Below, piece after piece: positions 46,466 to 60,278 of a stretch of 64,000 nucleotides of DNA (positions are counted from its first letter, which is position 1; every line of letters begins with the position of its first letter). The translations under genes and the position numbers were made by a program. Source of the stretch: Saussurea involucrata (taxonomy: Eukaryota > Streptophyta > Magnoliopsida > Asterales > Asteraceae); the NCBI GenBank assembly GCA_033807775.1, contig CM066327.1:89984295-90048294 (forward strand), written 5' to 3'. The notes beneath the pieces are model-generated. The model saw nothing but the letters and a program-made list of their open reading frames with translations. It ran no database searches and was not told the DNA's origin.

Positions 46466-47813
46466 GACGCGGGGTTTTGACACCCCGCGAATCTTACCGC
46501 AAGTGTATGGGTCGAAGTCAAGTAATAGTACTTGAGAAAGTACGAGTATCGAATCACGGGGAACTAGGAACTAAGTATCACAATTACTATAAGCTCTATT
46601 AACTGAACTATCAAATTAAGAGATTGGTTTTAGACTACTTAATTGCACTAAATAAAATCAAATCAAACACAAGACAAACAGAACAGCTTTGAAGACTTTG
46701 ATAGAGAGAAAAGTTGAGGGTTGGAAATCCAACGGTTCTCACATACAAACGTCTGACTCAACTCAACTACCAGTTATTCCTATCAATGAATGCCCAATCT
46801 TTATCTAATCGTTGTTCTCTCTCGAGTTACACCGATTTTATTTGCAAAGCACAGTTCCTTTTTCAAACAACCGTGATTTCTATTTTGAAAACAATAGTTT
46901 TATCTTTCGATCTCAACATATAGGGTTCAAAACGCATTAAGCTTAAGATTCAAACGGGACTAAGATTTACTCGGTATATCTCTATCCTTTCTTACCTTAA
47001 ACATGCAATTTCTAATTCTATTTCTCAATTACTTCTCTCGAACATTAATTGAAAACAATAAGACAATTGTAAGGTAGCTAATCTCACAAAAGCATTAAAC
47101 ACAAAATTGCATTCATTCATTAAAGAGAAAAACTGAAAAAGGTTTCAAGTCATCTGTTTACAAGTTTAAACCACATTCATTCTAACCCCAAACATGAACC
47201 GGTTAGTTCATGTCGGTGGTGGATTCAAACATAAGAGAAAAGGATGCAAAAGTGTATGGAAACATGATCAAATGCGAAAGATGAAATCGTGATAACAAGT
47301 GATGAAAACTCCCTCTTCTCCTGTTCGTCTCTACGTTCCGTGATGAATGTATCCGTGATCGGTTCTCTAACGTGGCTTCGAGGACTCCGAAAAATCGCTC
47401 AAAGTCGCCCCTGAACTGCCCCCGATCGTCTGCCGTAAGAATGATATCGAATAATGACCTAAACCCCGGAAAATAAAGCTGATTTTCGACAAACAGTGAC
47501 TTACGCGACTTGCCACGCGACTTGCAAGTCGCGGGCTAAGTCGCGCGTATGCTTTTTGCTGTGTGGGTCGATTTCTGGTTCGCGGGTCGGGTCCTGGTTC
47601 GGTCGCGAGTCTTGGGCTTGGCTTTTGGGCTCCCGTTAGGCTTCGTTTTGACTCGTTTTGGGCTCTTTTTAGCTTCTTTCTCTAGAAATGTCGCCTTTTA
47701 GCTAACCTGCATAGTTCACTAGATAAACCGTAAAATACACGCCTTTTTACTTGAATACAAGCCAATCTCGTTGGTTTGAGAACTGAAAATAACGCCAAAA
47801 AGTGGCGTTATCA
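46466..47813 (-). repeat. 5' LTR of G2
   Basis: 1348 bp, pairs with 40445-41793. Contains the perfect 16-bp palindrome GCGACTTGCAAGTCGC near 47518. Confidence 0.93.
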
Positions 47814-47818
47814 GTGTC

Positions 47819-48509
47819 AACTTTTGGGTTTCGAGGTCAAGAATCGTTAGTGTATTTGGACGGTTGTAGCCCAAATTTTAAAGGATAGTGATATCGGTTG
47901 TAGTGATCTTAAGAAGTTCGATTGTGGCAAGTAGATTTAGTGGGATGACCTTCCTCGAATAGTAAAAGAATCTGTTGATTGGATTATTGGTAAGTGGATG
48001 TATTCTTGGAGTCGTATAATCGGTGGGTCAGGGACGACCGTCTGTTTTGGAGTCTGACAGTGCTCGTTAGAGTGAAGTGACAGTTCAACAGCGGAAACTG
48101 TTGGATTTGGGAGAATTTGTTGATTTCGGTAGTGATCACACCATGGATTGATTGGAGAAAACGTTTTAGAGTGTGGAGACATGGAGTAACTGAAAGTCGG
48201 GATCCACCGTTAGGGAAGTATGGATCACCTAAGGTTGGGAGGCAACCGAAGTCTTACAGATTGAAGCTACTCTAGCAAGTTAAACGTTTGTTCGGATGTT
48301 TCTCCTCTATGTTTGGGTGTAGTGTGAGAAGTTAAAGTCTCTTGGCATCGATGTTTGAAAGAAATCTATGGCCAAAGTTAACCGACACAAGAATGAAACT
48401 CGAATTTCAGTTGGAAACTGAGGGAACATGACAAGTGTTGAGTTCAGTAACCTTGGGGTGTAGGGGAACCAGATTTCGAGGAAGAAAACTCTTTTAAGGT
48501 TGGGAGGAT
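47819..48509 (+). other. Decayed pol end and polypurine tract of D
   Basis: No open frame of use. The last 30 bases encode a trace of the FRGRNSF end common to Tekay/Del polyproteins (here FEEENSF-like) and form the purine tract up to 48509. Confidence 0.6.
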
Positions 48510-50815
48510 TGTAACTCCCCGACATTTGGAAGGTATCGACATTTTAAGATAAATATGAAAAATAGGATTTTGGATTAAATCCTAGATTTTATAGTCTTGT
48601 TGGGTGGGAAATTCAAATACGAACCCCGCGGTCCTTTCCGGAGCAAAAACGGAGCAAAAACGAAGAAGTTATGGCCAAAACAACTTTCGGTATGACCTCG
48701 GCTAAAGTGACCAGCGAAAGTGACACTTGTGTCACTCTCGCATGTCACTCTTGCCGGTTTTGTACCGAGATCTATGAGACCCCGACGAGAGTGCCCAGCG
48801 AAAGTGACATTTGTGTCACTCTTGCACGTCACTTTAGCCGCCGGGCACCTGGAGCATAAAAACACGATTTTCACTCTTTCAACCCCATTTTTCATTTCCC
48901 ACTTCTCCCCTTCATCCCTTTCTCTCCCAAACCGAAAACCAAAGCCCCAATGTTGATTTTGAGCAATTTAGCCACAAGATTCAAGATTTTCAAGTGATTT
49001 CTTCATCTACCATGTTTTGGGAAAACAAATCTTGAAACCCTTTCACTTTATCTTCTTCACCCAAAGCTTTCTACTGTTTCATCCAACTTTTGTCCATTTT
49101 GAAGAGTTGGAGCTTGTGGTGTTTCGTTGGTGATCTATAGGTGCTTTGGTTGGTGGATTCAACTTGTGGTTAAGGTAATCTTCTCTTATCTTCATCTATG
49201 GAAATTAGGGTTTTGGTATAAGTTGAGATCTTGATGTAAAAATGTTTTGGGAATGATTCTTTATGGTTATATGTGAATATTTATGGTTGGAAACCTATGG
49301 ATCTAGGTTTTTGGAAGATTGGGCTTGAGGATTCAAGTTTCTTCAAAGAAGCTCAAGTTTGGGGAAAATCTAGATTCAGCCTAAATCTAGCAAGGTGAGT
49401 TCAAGTTGATTTGTGAAAACGTTATACATGCCAAAAATGTTCTTTTCCAAGTATTTATGTGATTAAATGAAATTATCATTTGTTGAGTTATTTGGTGGCT
49501 TTTGACTACATAAAGTGTTTAACTTTATAAACCTTGTAAAACAACCATATTTGAGATTTTCGTATATTTTGATGTGTAGGAATCATAAATATGCCCTTAA
49601 ATGATTTATTGCTCCAATGGAGCTTATTCAATGGTTTAAACATGTTGGCATAATTGATTTTATAAACCATTCGTGTCATGAATCATTTTGAGAAATTATA
49701 AGAGTAAGAGTCCATTTGGGAACCCATTGGTTCTCGTGACGAGTTTCGGGTTAATAATGATTTAGTGGTATACGTTTATCTAAGTGATCTTTAAACGCAT
49801 TTTATATTATGAGGACCGTTGTTTATCGGCCTAAAGGGGTTTTGAGCATTTTGCTCGGTTTTAACTTTAAATGAGCCTTGAGGACATTTGTCCGGATTTT
49901 AACATTTGAATATGGAGCTTTGGCCGTCAGTTGCATTTATTGCATTTTATTTGAAGGGTACATATTTTGAGTGTGTATGTCATTCAAGTGGAGTCGTGTA
50001 CTATTAGACCGTAATGCATTGGATCCATAGGCATATGAGTCGGTCATATTTGCATGGTGGAAAGTCTTGGCATTCTCACTTTGGGATGTACGCCGTCTCG
50101 ACATTTTGTGTCTCGGCGTTGTGGAGAGGAACCATATTGGGTTGTACTCCGGGATTTTGGTTTATTGTGATGTTCTAACACTTGTGCACGAGAGTTAGAC
50201 ATCTTGGGTTATCAAGTAAGGAGCCGAGACTCCAAATCTTGAATGCTAGTAAGTAGGCAATAAAGATTTCATAGAAACCTTGAGGTGTAACTTACTAGAG
50301 AATTAACAGGCAATAAGATCGTGTATCCTTGAGGTGTAGCTGGGCACAACAAGCAATAAAGAATATGGTGGTTCCACCCGTTGCTAGGCGTGGGACTTGA
50401 GGTGTAGCTTTTATAGCAGGCAATAAAGTCCGACTCGAGTTGGAGCTTATTAAAGCAGACAATAGAGTCACGATTTGAGGTGTAGTTCAATAACATAGTT
50501 ATGCGGCTTAACTTTGTGTTCCGCCACATACAATGGAATCGGGTCTCCCCCGTCTCCGAAAGGTGCTGTTTGGGTATTTATTTTATCCATGTTTTCGGTT
50601 ACGTATTATATTTATTCATGTTTTTTTTATGATTTTGGAAATCAAATACTGGTTCACTTTTCAAGTGAGTTTGGGTTGAGTCCATTTTTTGAGAATCGTT
50701 TTATATTGGAGCTTTCGTCACGGGATTTTTGTGTGTTGAAAAATGGGTGGTTTGCATTTAAAGAAATCATTTTTGGAACTCAAGATTTAAATTGCTCATT
50801 TCTCGTCTTGCGAAT
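48510..50815 (+). repeat. 3' LTR of D (truncated)
   Basis: Starts TGTAACTCCCCGAC; at least 2.3 kb long. A weak CATAAAAA box lies at 48855-48862, after two 84-bp spaced palindromic repeats. Similarity to the 5' copy ends at 50815. Confidence 0.78.
48712..48832 (+). repeat. Duplicated palindromic element upstream of the D TATA-like box
   Basis: CAGCGAAAGTGACACTTGTG (48712) and CAGCGAAAGTGACATTTGTG (48796) are 84 bp apart, each followed by TCACTCT(C/T)GCA(T/C)GTCAC. Each contains GTGACA-NTT-TGTCAC-like inverted arms. Confidence 0.85.
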
Positions 50816-53346
<2,531 letters not shown>

Positions 53347-53615
53347 GAGTCAAGTTATTATGTTAATCATACAAAAGGTGTTAACTTTGTTAACCCTTTT
53401 CCACCAATGAGAACTATTCTTTTAAGTTGGTTGTTAGTAATATACTAATTAATGCTCAAGGTATACTTGGAATTTTATAAATGGATTTTTTATAGTTTTT
53501 AGTTTGGAATTACAAATTTTAATAATTAATTGGGAGTTACGAATTTGAATTAGGAATTCTTATTTTATTCAAAATAGCTTTGGTGTTTTGAATTTTCTAT
53601 CGTTCATCAAAGTTC

Positions 53616-55766
53616 GTGGCTTTGAAGATGGATTTCCCTCAAGACCATACTAACATTCATCCCGATTCTACTGTTATTTCATCTAATGGATTAGATGTTG
53701 AAACACAACTCAACTCCCAAGAGGAAGATGCGACGCAAAACGATAATACGAGCACCGATGAAACATGCGAATCAAATGAAAAAGCCTTGAACGGTTAGTA
53801 TTTTTGATATATTAGTTGTTTATTGAGGCTCATCAATTGTGTACATTCATGAATATTAAGAACGTAATCTAAACGTACCGTATTACTTCATGTTCATGTT
53901 CTCCTTGTTACATGACTCGTGTTTCATTAATGTTCACGGATTATTCCAAGGCATGAACATCTCCAAAACCAATCATGCATATCTTCATCCCAAAGCGCCA
54001 ATTTCTGAAAATTCATGGCGTATTTCTGAAATGTTCATCTACTAACAAATTGGTTTGTGTAATGTTCATGCCTACCTATAATAGTCTACCGTTTCTTTTG
54101 TTATCTACTCCTTCGATTTTGTTTTTTTAAATAAGGTATACACCAAAATCATGCGACTACTATATGAACACACGTGTGAAATTTTCACCCATTGGCTTTT
54201 CTTCATCAACATTGCGTTTTGGTCATCATGCATCATTGGGATGTGAAATTTTCACCCATTAGCAAATATAAAACAAAAAGAAACTAAACCGAAAACAAAT
54301 CCCATACTACTTCCACCCCTACCTACCTAAAACCATTAGGATGAATTGAATTATATAAAAAACTAGCCATTAATTAATTAGATATTGGAACTGATATATA
54401 GGTTTCAGCTACAGCTTTGTGCACACACGATAGGTGAAACATGGTTTCAGCTTCAGCTCTGTGCACAGAAATATGTGCTTCACACAACTAAAACATGGTG
54501 GAATGAAGTTAAAGAACATAAACGTATATGCGATTTACACAGCTAAACCATATTGGAATGAAGTTAAAACAGAAACTTACATGGTGCACAAAAAGATGTG
54601 TTTCAAGGTGATTTATTCACATTCAACCCACACATATGTGGATTACACAGATATTAAGATCACAAGGTTTCAGCATCAGTTTCATTGAGTTTCACACGGC
54701 TTCACCAATGTGCACTAAACTAACACTTAATTAATTAGATATTGGAACTTAGATATAGGTTTTACCAAATCAATTGATTGATGGGATAATTATAACACAT
54801 TTAGGAGATCTGGAGATGATTACGGATTTTTACTCCTCCAATTCTTTGCCTTAATTAACGAGAAGTTAAGGTTAATTCCAACATTACGTATGTTTTTTTT
54901 GGATCGATATTCTGTCCGTATTTGTTAATTCCTCCTTGGTATTTATCCTTTTTAATAAGGTATATACTTAAACAGCATGAAGCTGCTGTTTGGCACCATT
55001 AAGCTGCTGTTTGGCAGCTTTAAGATTCTGTTTGGCAGCATTAAGGTGTTGTTTGGCAGAATTAAGCTGTTGTTTGGAAGCATTAAGCTGTTGTTTTGGC
55101 AGCATTAAGCTGCTGTTCGGATGCTGCTGCTGTTTGGTGGTTTCGACTGCAGCTGTAATCTACTGGTTCATAGCTGTTGTTTAGTCTCTGCTGTTGCGGT
55201 TCGCGGCTTGTGTCGTAGTTTTTTGGTCGTTGGTTCCGTTTTGGTTGCTCTCTGTTTAGTTTGCTCCTTGCAATCCTTTGGTGTTTTGGTTGTGTTTTGG
55301 TTTTGTATTCTGTTTTTCCTTGTTAATGGTATTGATATGCTTGTCTTTCGAATTTTTTTTTAATTAACCATGGTATTTATTATTAAGGTGATCTTAATGA
55401 TGTTTTTTTTTTTCAGATGACGAGATACGGTACGATCTTGTCGAGTCTTCGGACGGGACCAAGTTTTTTATCCCTTGCGTGGTGGAGGAATTGAAACCAA
55501 GGGTAAATGCAACTTTTACCTCATTACGAGAAGCAGAAGTGATGTACAAAAAGTACGCAGACATGGCAGGCTTCGATGTTCGCGTAAACGTGAAGAAGAC
55601 AAATAAGCATGGTGAAATTCAAACCCGATGGTTCGTATGTAGTAAGGAGGGAATTCCAAAGAAAAAAGATTTTGATTCTCTAAATAGTCGTCCAGGAAAT
55701 AGGCGACAACGCAATTCGAATGTAAAACGGTCCGGGTGTAAGGCGTGTATTAAGCTCCATCTTTAA
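53616..55766 (+). pseudogene. FAR1 DNA-binding domain fragment, two exons
   Basis: Exon 1 53616-53793 starts MALKMDFPQDHTNIHPDSTV and ends at the donor G/GTTAGT. Exon 2 starts at 55417 after a T-rich tract and CAG. Joining in phase 1 gives the acidic lead DDEIRYDLVESSDGTKFF, then the FAR1 domain: PRVNATFTSLREAEVMYKKY, AGFDVRVNVKK, RWFVCSKEG, RRQRNSNVKRSGCKACIKLH. It stops at 55766, before the rest of the zinc-binding domain and the transposase core. FAR1/FHY3 proteins are transcription factors derived from MULE transposases. The start of the family domain is well matched; the truncated end argues against function. Confidence 0.72.
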
Positions 55767-56318
55767 TCATGTTATGAACAGACCCTTTTTGGAGGGTTAA
55801 TATATGAATATTGATTTTGCACGAAATCTGCCTTTTTTGCTTAATATATGAATATACATGCACCCTAAAGATGCATGAATACTATTAACACAGACTGAAA
55901 TTGGTTATGTTGAAAACACAGCTGTGCTCATCGTTGTTCAGATGTAAATATCATATGTATTAAGTTTTTTTGTGCAAAAACACGGCTGTGTTAACAGTGC
56001 TCACATGATTACATATTCTTTATTAGCATTTTTTGTGCTCAACAGGACCTGTTAAGATGTATCTTATCATTCGTTGTGCACCTGAACAAAAAAATTTGAA
56101 CATAAAAAATATGAACAGTGAAACTGTTATGGTTTTAATGTGCACAAGTGTGAGTTGCACAAAACTGATGTGTAAATCACAACTGTGCATAAAGCTGAAT
56201 TTTTTTTGTGCTCAAACAGCGAAATGTGGTGATGTAGGTTGACAATATTTAGTGCACATCGGAGAAACTGTGTGAACCTCAATGAAACTGATGTTGAAAC
56301 CTTGTGATCTTAATATCT
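54649..56318. repeat. 40-bp inverted repeat inside element B (outer limits given)
   Basis: 54649-54688 (GATATTAAGATCACAAGGTT and following bases) is the reverse complement of about 56279-56318 with one mismatch. It lies on both sides of the FAR1 exon 2. Confidence 0.85.
54980..55127 (+). repeat. 21-bp minisatellite in the intron of the FAR1 fragment
   Basis: Seven units of AAGCTGCTGTTTGGCAGCATT type, with unit 6 one base longer. The multiple-of-three unit makes an open frame rich in CCLAAL-type peptides that I do not take as coding. Confidence 0.9.
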
Positions 56319-57033
56319 GTAAAATCCACCTATTTAGTGCACATCAGAGAACCTGTGTGAACATTAATAAACATGTTTCCTGGATACAAAGCTGAGAGTG
56401 AAACCCTGTGTTCCAATCATGTGTGCACAACTATGTGAAAAGCAGAGTTGTGTTCCTTTTGTGTGCACATAAGTATGTGAAATGCACAGTTGTGTTCGTG
56501 TTCACTTATGTTAACTGTTATGATTTATGTTAATGTTTAGATTTATAAATTTTAAAGCATCATAGTTTACCTTGCATCTAAGCATGTTTTTAAGAATATA
56601 AACCAGGAAAGTGGCATTAACATCAATAAAAAATCATCCATTCTTGTGTTGAGATTCTTTCACCGGATTTCCCTACCTCGATTTCTCTGTGTAACCGGTT
56701 GCTGGTGTCAAAGAATCAGTCGTCCGTTACGATTCTGCCATTAATCGCCGGGTTGTGTGTTTGTGTGTTTTCCGTTTTACAATTGGAGGTGAAGCATTAA
56801 ATGATAGGAGTAATTCATTAAATGAGAGAAGTAATTACCAGAAAATATACACACAATATATTTTCCTATTTTGCCCCTCTCATGATGGTTCACATACCAT
56901 CAATAAAAAATCAACATTTATTTTTAGGGGTTTAATGATCATTTAATCTCAACCATTGATCTAGATAATCAAGGGATGAAATAGGGTTAACAAGGTTAAT
57001 ACCAAAATTTTGGTTAATAAAATAACTTGACCC

Positions 57034-57052
57034 TATATATATATATATATAT
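57034..57052. repeat. TA microsatellite at the right end of B
   Basis: About 19 bp of TA between B and the LTR of element E. Confidence 0.9.
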
Positions 57053-57951
57053 TGTTTGGGCAAAATTTCACAGGTCTCGACCACGACCAGAAAATGTAAG
57101 ACACATGTTATGAACTATATCTTGTATTAAGATAAGGCCCCGACAAAGACCCAAAAAACCTCCGTCGTCCCTCCTAAAAGGTAAGTCGAGAGTTCCTCAC
57201 GACACTCGACCTCGACGTCGCCCGTTCTGCACGACCGTCGCACAAGACCGTACGACCTTGACTAACTCAATATACGACTGTTACGTTTGTTCAATGATTA
57301 ATGCAAGAGTCAAAGTCATTAATGGGCAACGGTCATAACCGACGAAGAGCAATTATGAAGAATTACAACTGGCGACCGTTATGGCTGTTATCAAAGCAAT
57401 CAATGAGCTAATCAAAGCACCCGAAGGTTATAAAAGATCAAGTTAAACTTCAGTTCCAGGGAGGAAACACCGAACACCGAACACTGGACACCGAACACCG
57501 AACATCGACCAATAGAAGATAAGCATCCCAGCTCAGAAGAACACTACAAGCAAAGAACTCTCACTCGAAGAATCGCTCCCGACGCACGACTTTCACTCTC
57601 GACCAACAGTTTACACATTGTTTTCACACACGACGCACACTGTTTTTACATTTCAAACACTTGTATTTTACATTTCGAAGTCTTTCCGTTCATTTGTATT
57701 GTAATCTCTGTACGATCGACACCCGGAACACCAAGGACATCGCCCCTAATTGGCGACCATAGTGCAGCGACGACATCCACTGTCGTTCGCTGGTTTTTTC
57801 CTCGTTGAGGTTTTTCCTGCGTCATCAAATCCTCTGTCTCATTTACAATTTTGTCTTTGTCGCACGCCTTTGTCGAACGATTCCTTTCTTTAGTTGTTAA
57901 AGTCCACATCGACCTTAAGTTGTCCCTTTGGTGCGATTTTTGGCATTAACA
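57053..57951 (+). repeat. 5' LTR of E
   Basis: 899 bp, begins TGTTTGGGC, ends GCATTAACA. A TATAAAA box lies at 57429-57435. A 7-bp CACCGAA array (six units, 57468-57509) lies about 35 bp downstream, in the likely leader. Confidence 0.9.
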
Positions 57952-57954
57952 GTT

Positions 57955-57971
57955 TGGCGCCATCCGTGGGA
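57955..57971 (+). other. Primer-binding site of E
   Basis: TGGCGCCATCCGTGGGA three bases after the LTR. The tRNA is not assigned; it differs from the tRNA-Asp site of G1/G2. Confidence 0.8.
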
Positions 57972-58052
57972 CCTCATCTAGAGAAAATCTTCGACAAACG
58001 TGCGTTTTACTAACGGTTTCTTGGAGTTTTCTTTGTTCTCTGTTTCAGGAAA

Positions 58053-60278
58053 ATGGTAGCCCCTGGAAATCAGCAGCATGTCATTGCCCAGATGTACCAG
58101 GAGCTTGAAGTCACTCGAAATCAAATCAACGCCATGGCAGAGCAAAGTCGCAGAGCAGGTGAGGAGATCGCACGGTTAAGGAATCCCTCTGGACCTCAGA
58201 ATGGTCCTGGGCCATTCGTTCAGAATCCAGGCCAAGGATCGTTCGGTCAGAATGGTCCTCGACCATTCGCGCATAATCCAGGTTATGGATCAGGTACGTT
58301 CGCTCAGAACCAACATCCAGGTCCGTACATGCAGAACCAGCAACCAGGGCCGTTCAACCTAAATACCCAGTTCGGGACGGTTCCTCCTCAGCATATAAGG
58401 CCACCACCCATGCAGAATGGATCGCAGCCATTTCAGAATGGATCGCAGCCATTTTAGAATGGGTCACAGCCGTTTCAGAATGGGTCGCAGCCGTATTTTG
58501 TTCCTTTCAACGGAGACGCCAATGGCTCGTCGCATGGCAATGGCACCAGTTCAGGAATCAATCCGCAAACAGGGGCAAATCTCGACCCCAATGACCCCGT
58601 CGCCCAGCGATTGAAAATGCTAGAAGATCAGAACGAGCACGTTCTATCTTTACTCGCCAAGCTACCTGGGGCAGCCGTGCCCATTGATGTCGAACCTCGA
58701 TCAGGATTTCAGGCGTCACCCTTCATCGACGAGATCGCGACTGTCGAGGTCCCGAAGAAGTACAACGTCCCCGCCTTTACGCCCAAGTATTCGGGGGTGA
58801 CCGATCCAACAGAGCACGTCGCCCAGTATAAGGAGCTCATGTGGACGATCTTAATCCCACACATGTATCAGGAGGTCTGTATGTGCAAAAGCTTCGGTGC
58901 GACTCTCACCGGTCCTGCTCTCCAATGGTTGATCAATCTCAAACCCAAGTCCACCGGGTCGTTCGCTGAATTGGTCAACCAATTCTCCCAGCAATTCGTC
59001 AGCAGTCGCATGATGGAGAAGCACACCAGTGACCTGTATTACGTCGTGCAGAAGACCAGTGAGTCTATCCGCAGTTATTTCAATCGATTCAATGCGGAGA
59101 TGATCAGCATTCACAATTGTGACGTCAAGACTGCAATTGAAGCTTATAAGCGTGGTCTGGACGACAGCTCAGGTTTATACACTGACCTGACCATGTATCC
59201 TCCGGAAAATTTTGAAGACGTCCGAGCTCGAACCCTAGCGTACATGAGGGTAGAGGACGACGCTGCCTTTCGTCGCAAGCATACCGACGACAAAAGGTCG
59301 TTAGGTGTGAAAAATCCCGAGTTCAAGACAAAAGCAATTTCCAAAATAGAGCCCGTGCGCCAGATCTCGAACGTCCGATTTAAGACGAAAGCGGAAGCCA
59401 AGACCGCGACCAATTTTTCTCAGTACCCCAAGATATCCTCTTATGGATTCAAAGGATCCACTAAAGATTTGGTCGATGCTCTGAAAACCGCCCAGTCGAC
59501 TATTCGATGGCCAAAGATGTCCGATCAGGACGACACTAAGAAAGACAAATCTAAATGGTGTGACTTTCATGTCGACCATGGTCATGTGACGGATGATTGC
59601 ATAGCTCTCAAAAAGGAACTAGCGTATCATGTCCCGAAAGGAAATCTCAAAGATATCATCGATGACGTCGTTACTCCAACTAGCGACCATCGATCGTCAA
59701 CACCCGAGCATGCGAAAGTCGTCAATTGTATCACTAGTGGTTCCGACGTATGTGGTCTGACGTACTCCGCGGCCAAACGTCACGCCAGTCGAGCGCCTGA
59801 CGATCGGCCTATTCCGCGTTCATCAAGGCCTAAAGGAGATTTGGAGTTGGAAGCTATGAAGATCGTATTCGACCAAGATGACCTCGGCGACTCATATCAG
59901 AAACATCATGACGGGTTGATCATTCAACTCACGGTTGGTAATTGTTTAACTCGACGAGTCTTGGTCGATGGGGGAAGTTCAGCGAACGTCATTTTCTTTG
60001 ACACCATCAAGGCCATGGGAATCGACCGTTCGGAAATCACCCGACGTTCGACGACTCTGGTTGGTTTCAATGGAGAAGCAACGAGTACCTATGGAGATAT
60101 CATCTTGCTAGTCTACGCCGGAGGAATCAACAAGCAGACCAAGTTCAGCGTCATCGACTGTGCGTCGGCCTATAATCAGACTCTGAAGTTCCCTACGCCG
60201 TGGGGAATCCAGGAGATAAAAAGTGAGCCGAAAGTCGCTCGTGATTGCTATAAAACCACCCTGAAGCCGCGAAAATAG
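58053..60278 (+). pseudogene. gag: Gag-protease of E with one nonsense codon and a protease deletion
   Basis: 742 codons in one frame from ATG 58053. Residues about 10-45 are coiled coil; then Gly/Pro/Gln/Asn-rich repeats. TAG at 58455-58457 replaces CAG inside a 21-bp repeat. Next the Tat-type capsid (KYSGVTDPTEHVAQYKELMW; FSQQFVSSRM), a zinc-knuckle-like CDFHVDHGHVTDDC, and a retropepsin with VLVDGGSSANVIFF. After SAYN the expected ILGRPW region is missing and the sequence jumps to QTLKFPTPWG. The protease is therefore unlikely to work. No RT follows the end at 60278. Gag itself would be intact but for one C-to-T change. Confidence 0.88.
58413..58496 (+). repeat. 21-bp tandem repeat in E gag
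   Basis: Four units coding for QNGSQPF, starting at 58413, 58434, 58455 and 58476. The third unit has the TAG stop. Confidence 0.9.

Larger units (their letters stand above)
40445..47813 (-). mobile_element. Non-autonomous Ty3/gypsy element G2 (gag-protease only)
   Basis: Two LTRs of 1349 and 1348 bp differ at about 20 positions by eye. GTGTC flanks both ends (40440-40444, 47814-47818). Minus-strand order: 5' LTR, tRNA-Asp primer site, gag, aspartic protease, 2.2-kb structured tail, 3' LTR. The interior of 4.67 kb has no RT, RNase H or integrase. The design is the same as G1 although the LTRs differ, so the two are separate families of one non-autonomous group, probably mobilised by Athila-type elements. 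Confidence 0.93.
37290..50815 (+). mobile_element. Old Tekay/Del-like chromovirus remnant D (interrupted by G2)
   Basis: 37290-37730 matches 50447-50815, so these are the two LTR copies, in direct orientation. The 3' LTR starts at 48510 (TGTAACTCCCCGAC) right after CTTTTAAGGTTGGGAGGAT, the polypurine tract typical of plant Tekay/Del elements. The interior (37731-40439 and 47819-48509) is too decayed to show ORFs. G1 cut off the front of the 5' LTR, and the 3' LTR loses similarity at 50815. LTR divergence is clearly higher than in the other elements, so D is the oldest layer. Confidence 0.78.
53347..57033. mobile_element. DNA element B carrying a FAR1-domain fragment
   Basis: Left end GAGTCAAGTTATTATGTTAA and the reverse complement of the right end GGGTCAAGTTATTTTATTAA match, followed by GTTAAC(T/C)TTGTTAACCC. 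TA repeats lie on both sides. The 3.7-kb interior has a two-exon coding fragment, a minisatellite and internal inverted repeats. The FAR1 domain is related to Mutator-like transposases, so B is either a shrunken MULE or a gene-capturing one. Confidence 0.7.

Noticed and set aside
54990..55363. Cys/Leu-rich frames in element B
   Set aside because: They come from the 21-bp minisatellite inside the intron of the FAR1 fragment.
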